Origin: Flavobacteriales bacterium UBA7690
GTDB lineage: Bacteria; Bacteroidota; Bacteroidia; Flavobacteriales_F; PHOS-HE28
DNA: 64,000 nucleotides
Reading direction: 5' to 3'
Assembly (NCBI GenBank): GCA_002482775.1
Contig: DLGQ01000079.1
Coordinates: 1 to 64,000 of the forward strand
Below the pieces are notes generated by a model. The model had not been told where the DNA came from. It worked only from the letters and a program-made list of their open reading frames with translations, and made no database searches. The first letter of the stretch is position 1. Each line of letters begins with the position of its first letter. Below, in pieces: positions 49,835 to 58,400 of this stretch. The position numbers were made by a program, and so were the translations under genes.

Positions 49835-50350
49835 ATGACCATGGACCGCAGACACTTCCTCGCCACCACCGGCCTCAGCATTCCGCTGCTTGGCACCAGT
49901 GCCCTTTTCGCACAAGACCCCGTGAAACCCACCAAGACTGCGCAACTAGAGCCTGAGCTGGTGAAGGAGTTCGTGCGGGTGGGCCACAACAACCTGCCCG
50001 AAGTGCAACGCATGCTGAAGGAGCAACCTGGCCTGCTCAACGCCAGCTGGGATGTGGGCGGTGGAGATTTTGAGACAGCCGTGGAAGGCGCGGGACATGT
50101 GGGCGACCGAGAGATCGCGGAATACCTGATCGGGCAAGGCGCTCGGGCGAACGTCTTCGTGCTTACCATGCTTGGGCATACGGCCATCGTGAAAGGCCTG
50201 CTGGCGTTGTACCCGGATCTGCTGCGCTCCAAAGGGCCGCATGGCCTCACACTCTTGCATCACGCAGCACGCGGCGGGGAACGTGCGCATGAACTGCTGG
50301 AGCACATTCGATCGTTGGGGCTTACTGAAGCGAAGCTCACCATGCCGTGA
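49835..50350 (+). CDS. Exported ankyrin-like protein
   Basis: 171 residues; ATG 49835 or 49841. The N-terminus MDRRHFLATTGLSIPLLGTSALFAQ has a twin-arginine-like signal (DRRHFL). Ankyrin-type helix pairs follow (LPEVQRMLKEQPGLLNASWD, DREIAEYLIGQGARANVFVLTMLGHTAIVKGLL, GLTLLHHAARGG). The protein likely acts in protein-protein contacts in the periplasm. It sits directly behind the FtsX-like permease gene. Confidence 0.8.
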   Translation: MTMDRRHFLATTGLSIPLLGTSALFAQDPVKPTKTAQLEPELVKEFVRVGHNNLPEVQRMLKEQPGLLNASWDVGGGDFETAVEGAGHVGDREIAEYLIGQGARANVFVLTMLGHTAIVKGLLALYPDLLRSKGPHGLTLLHHAARGGERAHELLEHIRSLGLTEAKLTMP

Positions 50351-50491
50351 TCGGCAGCGCGCAGTCAACACGGGTCGATCCGTCACTCATCGCAGGCACG
50401 TTTGTCTGCGGAGCGTGTGGTCGAACTTGCTCATCAGCCAACACCACCGACGGTCGCACGCAACGGGGTCACGGGTGGCTAAGTGATCTTA

Positions 50492-50797
50492 TCACCCCAG
50501 CCCCTCCGGGATCGTGATCACTCGTTGTACTGGAAAGATCTGCTTTGGATCCGATACCTTGGGCACAATGCTGAATGCATGCACGATGTGCGTAAAGCGC
50601 CTGCGTTGCCGGTCGTAGTAGAGGTAAGGCTTCATGCTCCCAACGAGCTTGTCCACTGCAGGCACGTCCATAGGTACCACCCATGTCGGTGGCACGTCGC
50701 GATCGGGGGCTAGCTCCAACATCGACTCAGCCCGTTCACGCAGCGAGTCCCGCTGCAGCATGTACACCTTGATGATGGCTTCTTCGATGCCTTCCAT
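50492..50797 (-). CDS. Small hypothetical protein
   Basis: 101 residues starting MEGIEEAIIKVYMLQRDSLRERAESML. The sequence is partly helical at the N-terminus and beta-like later (KPYLYYDRQRRRFTHIVHAFSIVP). No family recognised. It lies 11 bases downstream of the lipoprotein gene on the same strand, so the two may form an operon. Confidence 0.5.
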   Translation of the reverse strand: MEGIEEAIIKVYMLQRDSLRERAESMLELAPDRDVPPTWVVPMDVPAVDKLVGSMKPYLYYDRQRRRFTHIVHAFSIVPKVSDPKQIFPVQRVITIPEGLG

Positions 50798-50808
50798 GTA
50801 TCGGTTGT

Positions 50809-51315
50809 TCAGTGAGGTTCGCCGTTTTGCTGCGGAGGACTCGTCAGTCGATCGCGGAAGTAGCCGTTCTTCATCGAGTCCATCTCCGCCATCATCTGTT
50901 GCATCCAGCGTTCGTTCCTCTCCAAGCGCTTGCGGAAGAAGTCGTTGTGGAAGAAGTCAGGGTACAGGAGCGTATCACGGAAGAACAGGTCATTGAACCC
51001 CGGATCGGACATGAACGGGAACTGTCTGTTGAAGTGCGGCTTGAAGTCCTGGAAAAGGCTGTCCATTCGAGCGGGATCCACATGTCGGCTGCTGTAGTAT
51101 GAGGAGTACGTGGAATCGTAGGCGATCAAGTTGCCGTTCGCGTCAACCTCCTTGTTCACCCGTACCTCGATCTTCGGGGTATTCGGCTGGGCGGTGATCG
51201 TATCCTGTTCCACGGTGTTCTGCTGGTGCTGTTGTGCCTGCCCATTGCATGCGGTCAGCGCCATGCTCATCACGGCCAACACATGCACCAGTTGGGTTGT
51301 TCCATTGGTTCTCAT
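50809..51315 (-). CDS. Lipoprotein, function unknown
   Basis: 168 residues from ATG 51315. The signal LVHVLAVMSMALTAC ends in the lipidation cysteine at about residue 20, followed by a Gln-rich linker. The C-terminal part is rich in Phe/Asp/Arg (FRDTLLYPDFFHNDFFRKRLERNERWMQQMMAEMDSM) and ends in a hydrophilic tail. Not recognised; its position next to a small heat-shock gene raises the possibility of envelope stress protection. Confidence 0.65.
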   Translation of the reverse strand: MRTNGTTQLVHVLAVMSMALTACNGQAQQHQQNTVEQDTITAQPNTPKIEVRVNKEVDANGNLIAYDSTYSSYYSSRHVDPARMDSLFQDFKPHFNRQFPFMSDPGFNDLFFRDTLLYPDFFHNDFFRKRLERNERWMQQMMAEMDSMKNGYFRDRLTSPPQQNGEPH

Positions 51316-51351
51316 GGTTGTAGGTATTGGGGTTCCATGCACTGGAAGCAA

Positions 51352-51380
51352 GGAAGGCCGCCCTAAGCTGGCGGCCTTCC
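51352..51380 (-). terminator. Terminator hairpin after the small heat-shock gene
   Basis: Eleven-base perfect arms, GGAAGGCCGCC and GGCGGCCTTCC, enclose a seven-base loop, 21 bases past the stop of the Hsp20 gene on the minus strand. The following TTGCTTCC is only moderately T-rich. Confidence 0.7.
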
Positions 51381-51400
51381 AACTTCCTCGATCCGGCCGC

Positions 51401-51847
51401 TTAGCGGATGGTGATCGTTCGCGTCTTCGGCTTGGCCTCTTCCGATTTCGGGATCGTCACCTGCAGCACGCCGTTCACATACTCGGCCTTGATGGCATCG
51501 GCCTTTACGCTATGGGGCATCACGAAGCTGCGTTCGAAGGCGGTGCGGCTGAACTCCCGGCGGTTCCAGCGGGTTTCCTCCTTCTGCTCATCCTCGGTCT
51601 GTTCGCCGCGGATGGTGAGGGTATCGTCCACCATCTCGATCTTCAGGTCCTTCTTGTCGAACCCGGGGGCCTGCATCTCGAGCTTGAAGTCATCGTTGCT
51701 CTCCACGATGTTCACGCGCGGGCCGTGGTCCAAGAATCCGTCGCTGCCAAAGAAGCGGGAAATATTGGGGCCGAAGATCTCGCTGGCCAGACGGTCCACC
51801 GGGGAAGCTGTGCTCACCGGCGCACTCTTGTACTTCACAAGTGTCAT
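51401..51847 (-). CDS. Small heat shock protein, Hsp20/alpha-crystallin family
   Basis: 148 residues from ATG 51847. The alpha-crystallin domain spans residues ~45-140: PRVNIVESNDDFKLEMQAPGFDKKDLKIEMVDDTLTIRGE, then FERSFVMPHSVKADAIKAEYVNGVLQVTIPK with the A-x-x-x-N-G-V-L signature. The IxI-like C-terminal TRTITIR tail mediates oligomerisation. It is an ATP-independent holdase in the cytoplasm. Confidence 0.93.
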   Translation of the reverse strand: MTLVKYKSAPVSTASPVDRLASEIFGPNISRFFGSDGFLDHGPRVNIVESNDDFKLEMQAPGFDKKDLKIEMVDDTLTIRGEQTEDEQKEETRWNRREFSRTAFERSFVMPHSVKADAIKAEYVNGVLQVTIPKSEEAKPKTRTITIR

Positions 51848-52052
51848 TGTTGTTGGTATTACCCCGGCCACATGGTCGGGGGTGCAGCCCTCGTTCCAAA
51901 AGCAATACCATCACACGGTTGCTGACATTTTGTAATGTGGTATTGAACAATTTTAAGAACTGAAGAAGCATGGTCTGTCGATCATGCCTTGTGAATGAAA
52001 TTTTGACAGATCCTTATCTCCGAGGGTCGTTGTGATCCGGATATCACCTCCA

Positions 52053-52734
52053 TTACAAGTACCGACCGCTCATGTCGCTGAGGATTTCGGCGAGATGTTT
52101 CCGTTCCTTCTTCATGCTCAACTCCGTAAGCGTGGGCAAATGGTGCATGGCGAACTCCAGCGAGTGGGACATCTCCACCAGCGTGGTAGCGAAAGAACGC
52201 GAGGACCGCATGCACGCCGCACAGGCCTTCAGGTCTGTGGCGATGTGGGTACACAGGTCCTTGAATGGCTTGAAGAGCTTCAGTTCGTTGTCCGAGTCCA
52301 CGTTCTTGTGCACGAAGGACTTGGAGCCTTCGTTGATCACCAGTTCCCGCAGGGCTGAGGGGTGGAACTGTGCCTCCAGGGCATCGGCAGGCCACGATCC
52401 GCACGGCGCCCGGATGTCAGTGTACCATGTCCAGCGGTTCCTTGGTCGCCCTCCCTTCTTGTTTGCAGTGCGTGGCCAACCAGAGCCAGTAGACCTGGAA
52501 GTAGTACTTCTACAGCCGCTGGTTGTTGGCGAAGTAGTGGTACCCAGTTACCTCGGTGCAGCCGATGCGCTCCGCCAACTTCTTGAAGGTGAAGACTTCC
52601 AGGCCGATCTCGTTCATCTGCACCAACCCCTGCGCGAGGATCCGTGTACCTATTGGACTGCTGGTGTCGCGCAGGGTAAGGCCGGGGGCCGGTTCGATCA
52701 GGTAGCGAGGTATTACGGATTGCAGTTCCCGCAA
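52053..52734 (-). pseudogene. TetR-family regulator, broken
   Basis: The whole length is homologous to the intact TetR at 54639-55331 (TLRDTSSPIGTRILAQGL, VFTFKKLAERIGCTEVTGYHYFANNQRL, then KYYFQVYWLWLATHC, and VHKNVDSDNELKLFKPFKDLC). A TAG stop at 52510-52512 replaces a Leu codon after NNQRL. A frameshift near 52425 moves the frame: before it GRATKEPLDMVH, after it, in the next frame, DALEAQFHPSALRELVINEGSK. Two disablements make it non-functional. Its 3' and 5' ends touch neighbouring frames, and it overlaps the DUF6671-like gene by 22 bases. Confidence 0.85.
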
Positions 52735-53579
52735 TGCTGCGGTTCTTCGTTCGTGCGCCCATCAGGCCTTGGCTCAGCATGCTCGTGACCGCAGTCATTG
52801 CAGGTGCGCAAGTAGGACCGCACGCTTTGTGTAGGCCAACCGCATTGCTCACATGGAAGACCGGGCAAAGCTTGCGTGATCCGGAACCAGCATGCACCAC
52901 ATACCGGGCACGTCTTGGCGAGTTCAGCCGCGAAGCGGTCTGCTGTCTGCGCAATTGCCCGCATACGTGTTGGGTTGCCCATGGCGCGCATATCCGTCTC
53001 TACCCAGCAGGAGCCATGTGCGGCGATGAGGTCTTCCGCCAAGGAGCGGAGCTGTTCATGATCATCGATGCCCTTGTGCAGGACATCACCCCGCTGCCAC
53101 TTCTCCTTCGCGCGCACTATCAGGTGATGCTCGGGGAACTTCATGCGGCCCGCGAAGACCATCACATCGGCTGTACTTCCGCATAACTCCCCGCCGAACA
53201 CAGTTTCCAGTACCACATGACGATGGGAATATACCGATCCGTCGCGTGCATCATAGAGCACCAGGATCTCCTCATCGCAGGAAATGAACGGTGCAGGCGG
53301 ATAGGGCCCGAAGGAACCTTCGCTGGCGATCACCAGGTCCATGCCGCTCAGGTCCGAGCCATGCTTCGCTTTATCCAAACATGCGGTGAGCGGGTCCACA
53401 ATGCGTTGCACTTCGCCGCTGAAAGTCCCGAAAAGATCCGTGTCCACATCGGATATGGCACGGAAGTCCGTTAGTGGCAATGCCCCCATCAACGCCGGAC
53501 CGATCACGCGTTCCTTGCCGTGCAGGGTGGCTATACCGAGCCTACGACCGGCAAAGCGACGGTAGAGCGGATCGTTCAT
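52713..53579 (-). CDS. DUF6671-like protein with zinc-ribbon tail
   Basis: 288 residues from ATG 53579; an upstream ATG at 53618 preceded by GAGAAA is also possible. The N-terminal part FAGRRLGIATLHGKERVIGPAL, DVDTDLFGTFSGEV and CLDKAKHGSDLSGMDLVIASEGSFGPYP fits DUF6671, a family of unknown function. The C-terminus carries three Cys pairs (CPVCGACWF, CEQCGWP, CNDCGHEHAEP), probably zinc ribbons. The polypeptide is intact although both neighbours are pseudogenes. Family name is from memory and should be confirmed by a profile search. Confidence 0.65.
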   Translation of the reverse strand: MNDPLYRRFAGRRLGIATLHGKERVIGPALMGALPLTDFRAISDVDTDLFGTFSGEVQRIVDPLTACLDKAKHGSDLSGMDLVIASEGSFGPYPPAPFISCDEEILVLYDARDGSVYSHRHVVLETVFGGELCGSTADVMVFAGRMKFPEHHLIVRAKEKWQRGDVLHKGIDDHEQLRSLAEDLIAAHGSCWVETDMRAMGNPTRMRAIAQTADRFAAELAKTCPVCGACWFRITQALPGLPCEQCGWPTQSVRSYLRTCNDCGHEHAEPRPDGRTNEEPQHCGNCNP

Positions 53580-53643
53580 GTTCCACCCGGACCAGTTGGA
53601 CAAGGATCCATCTCTCATCAGTTTCTCAATAGGCCTGTCGCGT

Positions 53644-54642
53644 TCACTCACCTTGCCCCAAGGAGAAGCCACGCACACCATCGAACAGATATAGGTTCTG
53701 GGTCTTGATCACATCCACCCCTGATTCGGTCAGGAGATGTAGCATTTGCATCACCTGCCGTTGGCCGATGATCCGGTAGGTCGCTTTGCTATCATCGATC
53801 AACGCATCGGGATCCACGAACCTGTAGCGCCAGTGATCGGTGGAGAAAATTCCCGGGGATCCGTCAGGCCACACCTTCACGCTGCGGTTGGTGATCATCT
53901 TCAGCTTTAACATACCGTGCGAGGCCTTCTTCAAACGCTCGGCCAGTTGATCCGCAGTGCTTGTTCCATCGCAAACGAAGACGTCCACACCGCGGAGTTC
54001 ACGCTTCATCGTTGGCCGCACGTAGGTGTACTTGGGCATTTCTCCACCGCGCACTTCCACGGACTTCAGGTACGCCGGTACACGTCCCAGTCGCTCGATC
54101 ACGGCATCCGCGAACTCCTTGGTACCCGCGCGCACCTTCGAGACATCCTCACGGTGAACATCACCCGGGTGGATACCCGCTTCCCAGGTGCAGAGCCACG
54201 CGTTCTGGATGGCTTGGGCCTTCTCAGGCATGGCCAGATGTGCGAGCATCATGCATGGGGCGTTGAGCATCGCGCTCGGGTTTGCGAACCCCTGCCCGGC
54301 GATATCCGGCGCACTGCCGTGGATGGCCTCGAACCTGCTGATGCGGTCGCCGATGTTGGCGCTGCCCGCCATGCCCGCGCTGCCGGTTAGCTCGGCCGGC
54401 ACTTCGCTGATGATGTCGCCGTAGAGGTCCAAGGTCATGATCACATCGTAGCGGTTCGGCTGAGTGGCCACGCGCAGTGCCGATGTCGATGATCTGTACT
54501 TCCTGTTGGAGTCCGGGGTACTCCATGCCGTCGTGCCGGAACGTATCGGTGAACATGCCGTCGGTCAGTTTCACGATGTTGTGTTTCGGGGTCAATGACC
54601 GTGGAGGGCATCGCCTTTGGTGACAGTGATGGTATGATTCAA
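53644..54642 (-). pseudogene. NADP-type isocitrate dehydrogenase with internal deletion and frameshift
   Basis: From 54471 downward the C-terminal two thirds read intact (YDVIMTLDLYGDIISEV, GSANIGD, FEAIHGSAPDIAGQG, then a C-terminal extension as in Thermus-type isocitrate dehydrogenases). Upstream, in a different frame, KHNIVKLTDGMFTDTFRHDG and QIIDIGTA are the preceding segment, so a frameshift lies near 54470. Still further upstream TITVTKGDAL resembles the extreme N-terminus (ITVxxGDGI), but it runs directly into the KHNIVK segment, so roughly 180 residues of the nucleotide/substrate domain are missing. The gene cannot make a functional enzyme. Confidence 0.82.
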
Positions 54643-55331
54643 TTGCGTTTGGGGATTGAAGTATTTGGTGCGAGGTAGCGATCGGCAAGGTCGATGAGGA
54701 AAGCCGCGAGTTGCTTGCGGTCTTTCTTTTCGCTGAGTTCGGTGAGCGCGGGCAGGTGGTGCATGGCGAACTCCAGTGTATGCGCCATATCCACCAGCGT
54801 CGTTGCGAACGAACGCGGGCTCTTCATGCGCGGCGAACACGCCTTAAGTTCCTTGGCCACATGCGCACACAGGTCCTTATATGGCTTGAAGAGCTTGAGC
54901 TGATTGTCAGAGTCCACATTCTTATGCAGGAAGGACTTGGAGCCTTCGCGGATCACCAAATGACGCAACGTGGCCGGATCGAGCTGTGCGGCCATGGCGT
55001 CCTTCGGCCAGATCCCGCACATGGCGATGATGTCTCCATGTAAGCGTTCGCGCGGATCCTTCAATGTTCGCCCCTCCTGCTCGCAATGCGTTTGCAACCA
55101 CAGCCAGTAGAGCTGGAAGTAGTACTGGAGCAGCCGCTGTTTGTTGGCGAAGTAGTGGTACACCGTTACCTCTGTTGAACCCAAACGATCCGCGAGCTTC
55201 TTGAAGGTGAAGGCCTCCAGGCCCAACTCGAGCATCAGGTCCAGGCCTTCAGTAAGGATGCGTGCGCCCATGGGGCTGCCGGTATCGCGCAGGCTTAGCG
55301 TGGTGTCCGGGATCAGGTGGTAGCGTGTCAT
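54639..55331 (-). CDS. TetR-family transcriptional regulator
   Basis: 230 residues from ATG 55331. The N-terminal HTH reads LGLEAFTFKKLADRLGSTEVTVYHYFANKQRLLQYYF, standard for TetR. The C-terminal ligand domain contains SKSFLHKNVDSDNQLKLFKPYKDLC and FAMHHLPALTEL. A damaged paralogue lies at 52053-52734. It is divergent from the CutA-like gene, with an AT-rich 80-base promoter region between them holding a TAGTAATACTA palindrome, the likely operator. Confidence 0.88.
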   Translation of the reverse strand: MTRYHLIPDTTLSLRDTGSPMGARILTEGLDLMLELGLEAFTFKKLADRLGSTEVTVYHYFANKQRLLQYYFQLYWLWLQTHCEQEGRTLKDPRERLHGDIIAMCGIWPKDAMAAQLDPATLRHLVIREGSKSFLHKNVDSDNQLKLFKPYKDLCAHVAKELKACSPRMKSPRSFATTLVDMAHTLEFAMHHLPALTELSEKKDRKQLAAFLIDLADRYLAPNTSIPKRN

Positions 55332-55369
55332 ATGGGCCGCAATATAGTAAAACAACACAGTACAATAGT

Positions 55370-55411
55370 ATGACTAATAAGTTGTATAGTAATACTACAT
55401 TTGCTCCCGTC
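55370..55411 (+). promoter_or_regulatory. TetR operator and CutA-like gene promoter
   Basis: TACATTTG (55396-55403) matches the Bacteroidota -7 element TAnnTTTG exactly. The palindrome TAGTAATACTA (55387-55397) overlaps it, and further TAGTA/AGTA copies lie at ~55346-55370. The ATG at 55412 is nine bases past TTTG, so the leader is very short. Confidence 0.6.
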
Positions 55412-55726
55412 ATGATCCACATCACGTTCCAGACCCGCACCATCAGCGCAGCCGAAAAGCTCGCTGCGCACTTGATGGATCAGCACCTCCTTCTGTTCCC
55501 GACGATCGATACGGACCACGAGGAACTGAAGTGGGAGAACGGCCAGCTATACCGCGAGAGCCAGTTGCTCCTGCAAGGCATGACCAAAGGACTGCTCTAT
55601 AGGGAGGTGGAGAAGGCCGCCTACGACCTGTTAGGCTCCGAACTCGTTCGTATCCATGCGGTGCCGGTGACGCATTTGGATCCACACGCACAGAAGACCT
55701 TGCTCGAACAGACCGCCAAGGTGTGA
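55412..55726 (+). CDS. CutA-like small protein
   Basis: 104 residues from ATG 55412; an in-frame ATG at 55370 lies within the promoter. The pattern ITFQTRTISAAEKLAAHLMDQHLLLFPTID, then QLYRESQLLLQGMTKGLLYREVEKAAYDL and VRIHAVPVTHLD follows the ferredoxin-like fold of CutA1 (divalent-cation tolerance) proteins, but lacks the classic conserved residues. Probably a trimeric cytoplasmic protein. Regulation by the divergent TetR is inferred. Confidence 0.5.
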   Translation: MIHITFQTRTISAAEKLAAHLMDQHLLLFPTIDTDHEELKWENGQLYRESQLLLQGMTKGLLYREVEKAAYDLLGSELVRIHAVPVTHLDPHAQKTLLEQTAKV

Positions 55727-55737
55727 GAACATGAACC

Positions 55738-56985
55738 ATGAGAACGCCGAATCTCCGCAGCCTGCTCACCGCCTTGCTGGCACTCTCCATGGCTGGCGCA
55801 TATGCCCAAGCGAGCAACCGCCTCGATGCGGTGCATCTCATCCAGCAGGGCGACCTGCAACTGCGCACGGGCAACAGCGAACTGGCGCTGCTCCACTACA
55901 CCAATGCGATACAAAAGGACGTGGCGTTCGGGGACGCCTACATGAAGCGTGCGATGTTGTTGAGCCGACTTGGACAGAACACCCAAGCTCTCGCCGACAT
56001 GGATCGGGCGCTGGAGCTGAACCCGTACAGCGAATACATCTTCGACCGGCGCGCCAAGGTGAAATTCCTGATGAACGACCTCAAGGGTGCCGAGGATGAC
56101 CTGGCCCGTGCCGTCGCCCTGAAGCCTTACGACGACCTGTTGCGGGAGAGTCGTGTGGATGCGTTGCTCGCCATGGGGAAAACTGAAGAAGCGGTGCAGG
56201 AACTGGATTCCTTGCTGCTGAGGCACCCGGACGATGTGCTCCTGATCCTGAAGAAGGGAATGGCCCGCTTACAAATGGATGACGGCCTCGGTGCTTTGGC
56301 GCTCTTCGACCAAGCCGTGTGCGTAGCGCCGCGACTTGCCATTGTGCGTGACTTGCGCGGTGTGGCATTGATGCGCCTGCAACGATGGAACGATGCGCTC
56401 GCGGCCTTGGATAGTGCAGTGTCCATGGACCGCAACTTCGATCTGGCGCTGTACAACCGTGGACTCGTACACGCGCACTTGGGGCATGCGGCCCAAGCGC
56501 GCGCGGATATGGATTCGGCGCTGGTCTTGGCGCAGGACAAGTCGCACATCTTCTTCCAACGAGCGCTCACGCGCAAACAGGTTGGTGACCTTGCTGGTGC
56601 GAGGGACGATTACGATCGTGCGCTGGAACTAGCCCCTGACTATCTGGAAGCGCAATACAACCGGGCGTTCGTCCGAAAGCACTTGGGCGATCATGCCGGT
56701 GCCTTACAAGACGTCGACGACGCTTTGCGCAAAGCACCGGAGGATCCGAATGTCTGGGTCATGAAAGGCAATATCCACCTGCTCTACGGTGAGTTCAATG
56801 ATGCTATTGAATGCTTCGATCGCGCGATCGGCATGGCCTACGATAGCGCCAAAGCGCATTACAACCGCGGCTTGGCCTACCATATGAACTACCAACCCTT
56901 GCAAGGCTGTAACGACCTGCGCCGCAGCGCGGATCTGGGCTCCACCCAAGCGACGGATGCCCTTAAATACTTCTGCTCGTTCTGA
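55738..56985 (+). CDS. Secreted tetratricopeptide-repeat protein
   Basis: 415 residues with a signal peptide (LLTALLALSMAGAYAQ). Nearly all of the rest is made of about ten TPR units, e.g. ELALLHYTNAIQKDVAFGDAYMKRAMLL, ALADMDRALELNPYSEYIFDRRA, GARDDYDRALELAPDYLEAQYNRA. The last ends in GCNDLRRSADLGSTQATDALKYFC. Periplasmic scaffold for protein complexes; partner unknown. Starts 11 bases after the CutA-like stop. Confidence 0.85.
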   Translation: MRTPNLRSLLTALLALSMAGAYAQASNRLDAVHLIQQGDLQLRTGNSELALLHYTNAIQKDVAFGDAYMKRAMLLSRLGQNTQALADMDRALELNPYSEYIFDRRAKVKFLMNDLKGAEDDLARAVALKPYDDLLRESRVDALLAMGKTEEAVQELDSLLLRHPDDVLLILKKGMARLQMDDGLGALALFDQAVCVAPRLAIVRDLRGVALMRLQRWNDALAALDSAVSMDRNFDLALYNRGLVHAHLGHAAQARADMDSALVLAQDKSHIFFQRALTRKQVGDLAGARDDYDRALELAPDYLEAQYNRAFVRKHLGDHAGALQDVDDALRKAPEDPNVWVMKGNIHLLYGEFNDAIECFDRAIGMAYDSAKAHYNRGLAYHMNYQPLQGCNDLRRSADLGSTQATDALKYFCSF

Positions 56986-57068
56986 AGTTGCCAGAGCCGA
57001 AGCGGCTACTAAAGCGCGGCACAACGGAAACCAAAGCTCCCCAACAGCACCAACTAACAATAGACACC

Positions 57069-57860
57069 ATGAACAGGAGAAGCCTCCCCCTCGCCGTCGG
57101 TCTGGTTCTGACCTTGGGTTCATGCACCACCGTGCGGCAAGGAACCGTTGGTGTTAAACAGCGGTTTGGAAGACTGGACGACCGCATCATCACCGCCGGG
57201 CTTGTGGCTGTCAACCCCTTCAGCACGCGGGTGATCAAGGTGCCCATCCGGACCGTGAATAGAGAAGTTGAGCTGGCATTACCGAGCAAGGAGGGCTTGA
57301 ACGTGCAGTGTGAGATCAGCATCCTCTACAGGGTCTTACCGGTGAAGGTGCCACAGATCATCGAGACCATCGGGCCGGACTATGAGCAAGCGGTGATAGT
57401 GAGCGTATTCCGTAGCGCTGCGGCGGACATCTGCTCGCGTTATTTCGCGAAAGACATGCACAGCGCACAACGTGGCGTGATCGAGCAGGAAATATCCACC
57501 TTCATGAACTCGTTGCTCACCGATCGCGGTTTCGTTATCGAGAGCGTACTGATGAAGAGCATCAAACTGCCGGCCGGCCTGGCGAAGGCCATCGAGGACA
57601 AGCTTGAATCCGAGCAGCGCGCGCAGCAAATGGAGTTCGAATTGTTGCGCGAGCGCAGCGAGGCACAGCGCCGAGTGATCGAAGCCGAAGGCATTCGCGA
57701 TGCACAGCTCGTGCTCACTGAAGGGCTGAAAGAGAACATCATCCGGTACCAGAGCATCGAAGCGTTCAAGAGCCTTGCCGCTTCGCCCAGCTCCAAGGTG
57801 ATCATCACAGATGGCAAGACACCCTTCCTGATCCAAGGTGAAGCACCCACAGGTCGATGA
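57069..57860 (+). CDS. SPFH/prohibitin-family lipoprotein
   Basis: 263 residues from ATG 57069. The N-terminus MNRRSLPLAVGLVLTLGSC is a lipoprotein signal, unusual because SPFH proteins normally have a simple N-terminal membrane helix. The SPFH/band 7 domain (residues ~25-175) reads VRQGTVGVKQRFGRLDDRIITAGLVAVNPF ... VQCEISILYRVLP, followed by the coiled-coil stretch LESEQRAQQMEFELLRERSEAQRRVIEAEGI. Likely a ring-forming chaperone or protease regulator at a membrane. The stop codon overlaps the start of the next gene by four bases. Confidence 0.85.
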   Translation: MNRRSLPLAVGLVLTLGSCTTVRQGTVGVKQRFGRLDDRIITAGLVAVNPFSTRVIKVPIRTVNREVELALPSKEGLNVQCEISILYRVLPVKVPQIIETIGPDYEQAVIVSVFRSAAADICSRYFAKDMHSAQRGVIEQEISTFMNSLLTDRGFVIESVLMKSIKLPAGLAKAIEDKLESEQRAQQMEFELLRERSEAQRRVIEAEGIRDAQLVLTEGLKENIIRYQSIEAFKSLAASPSSKVIITDGKTPFLIQGEAPTGR

Positions 57861-58354
57861 ACAGACCTGCCATGCCTGCCATTCGCCGAACGACCATGGC
57901 CGAAAACGAACACGAAACCAATAAGAACATGGGACCCAGCGAACGAGCAAATGGAACGACCTATGAGGACCAGTACCGCAGCCTCGGCTATTTGTTCTAC
58001 AGCATCGCCGCTTGCGACAGAAGCATCATACAGGCCGAGATCAACATATTGAAGGAAATGACCGCGCGGCACTGGCTGGTAGAAGACCGCAACTATGACG
58101 AACTCGGCATCGAATCAGCCCGTTACATCGACATCGCCTTCGACCAGGCGCTTGAACAACGCTTGTCATCAAAAGATGCTTATGGGCGTTTCGTGGAAGA
58201 CCAGTTGCGTGAGCCACGGCGGTTCGATGGTTGGACCAAGAGGTTGATCCTGCGCACGGCGGTGGAGATCGCCAAGGCTTCCGGTTCGATGAACCACGCC
58301 GAGGCCACGCGGATCGGTGATCTGCAAAAGCTATTGGGCCTGTTCAACGGTTGA
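57857..58354 (+). CDS. TerB-like helical protein coupled to the SPFH gene
   Basis: 165 residues; ATG 57857 overlaps the SPFH stop (ATGA), although ATG 57896 (MAENEHETNKN) is possible. The helical core YRSLGYLFYSIAACDRSIIQAEINILKEMTARHW resembles the TerB/DjlA-like fold (tellurite-resistance family), and the C-terminal helices IAKASGSMNHAEATRIGDLQKLLG fit its second half. Similarity is moderate. Coupling suggests that it works with the SPFH ring. Confidence 0.55.
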   Translation: MNRPAMPAIRRTTMAENEHETNKNMGPSERANGTTYEDQYRSLGYLFYSIAACDRSIIQAEINILKEMTARHWLVEDRNYDELGIESARYIDIAFDQALEQRLSSKDAYGRFVEDQLREPRRFDGWTKRLILRTAVEIAKASGSMNHAEATRIGDLQKLLGLFNG

Positions 58355-58400
58355 CCGTTCTATGGTTCCGCACACCGACTTCGCCAACAGCCAGCACATT

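Noticed and set aside
52053..52734. Two separate small genes in the TetR-like region
   Set aside because: Both pieces align in order to one intact TetR paralogue at 54639-55331, so they are parts of one broken gene.
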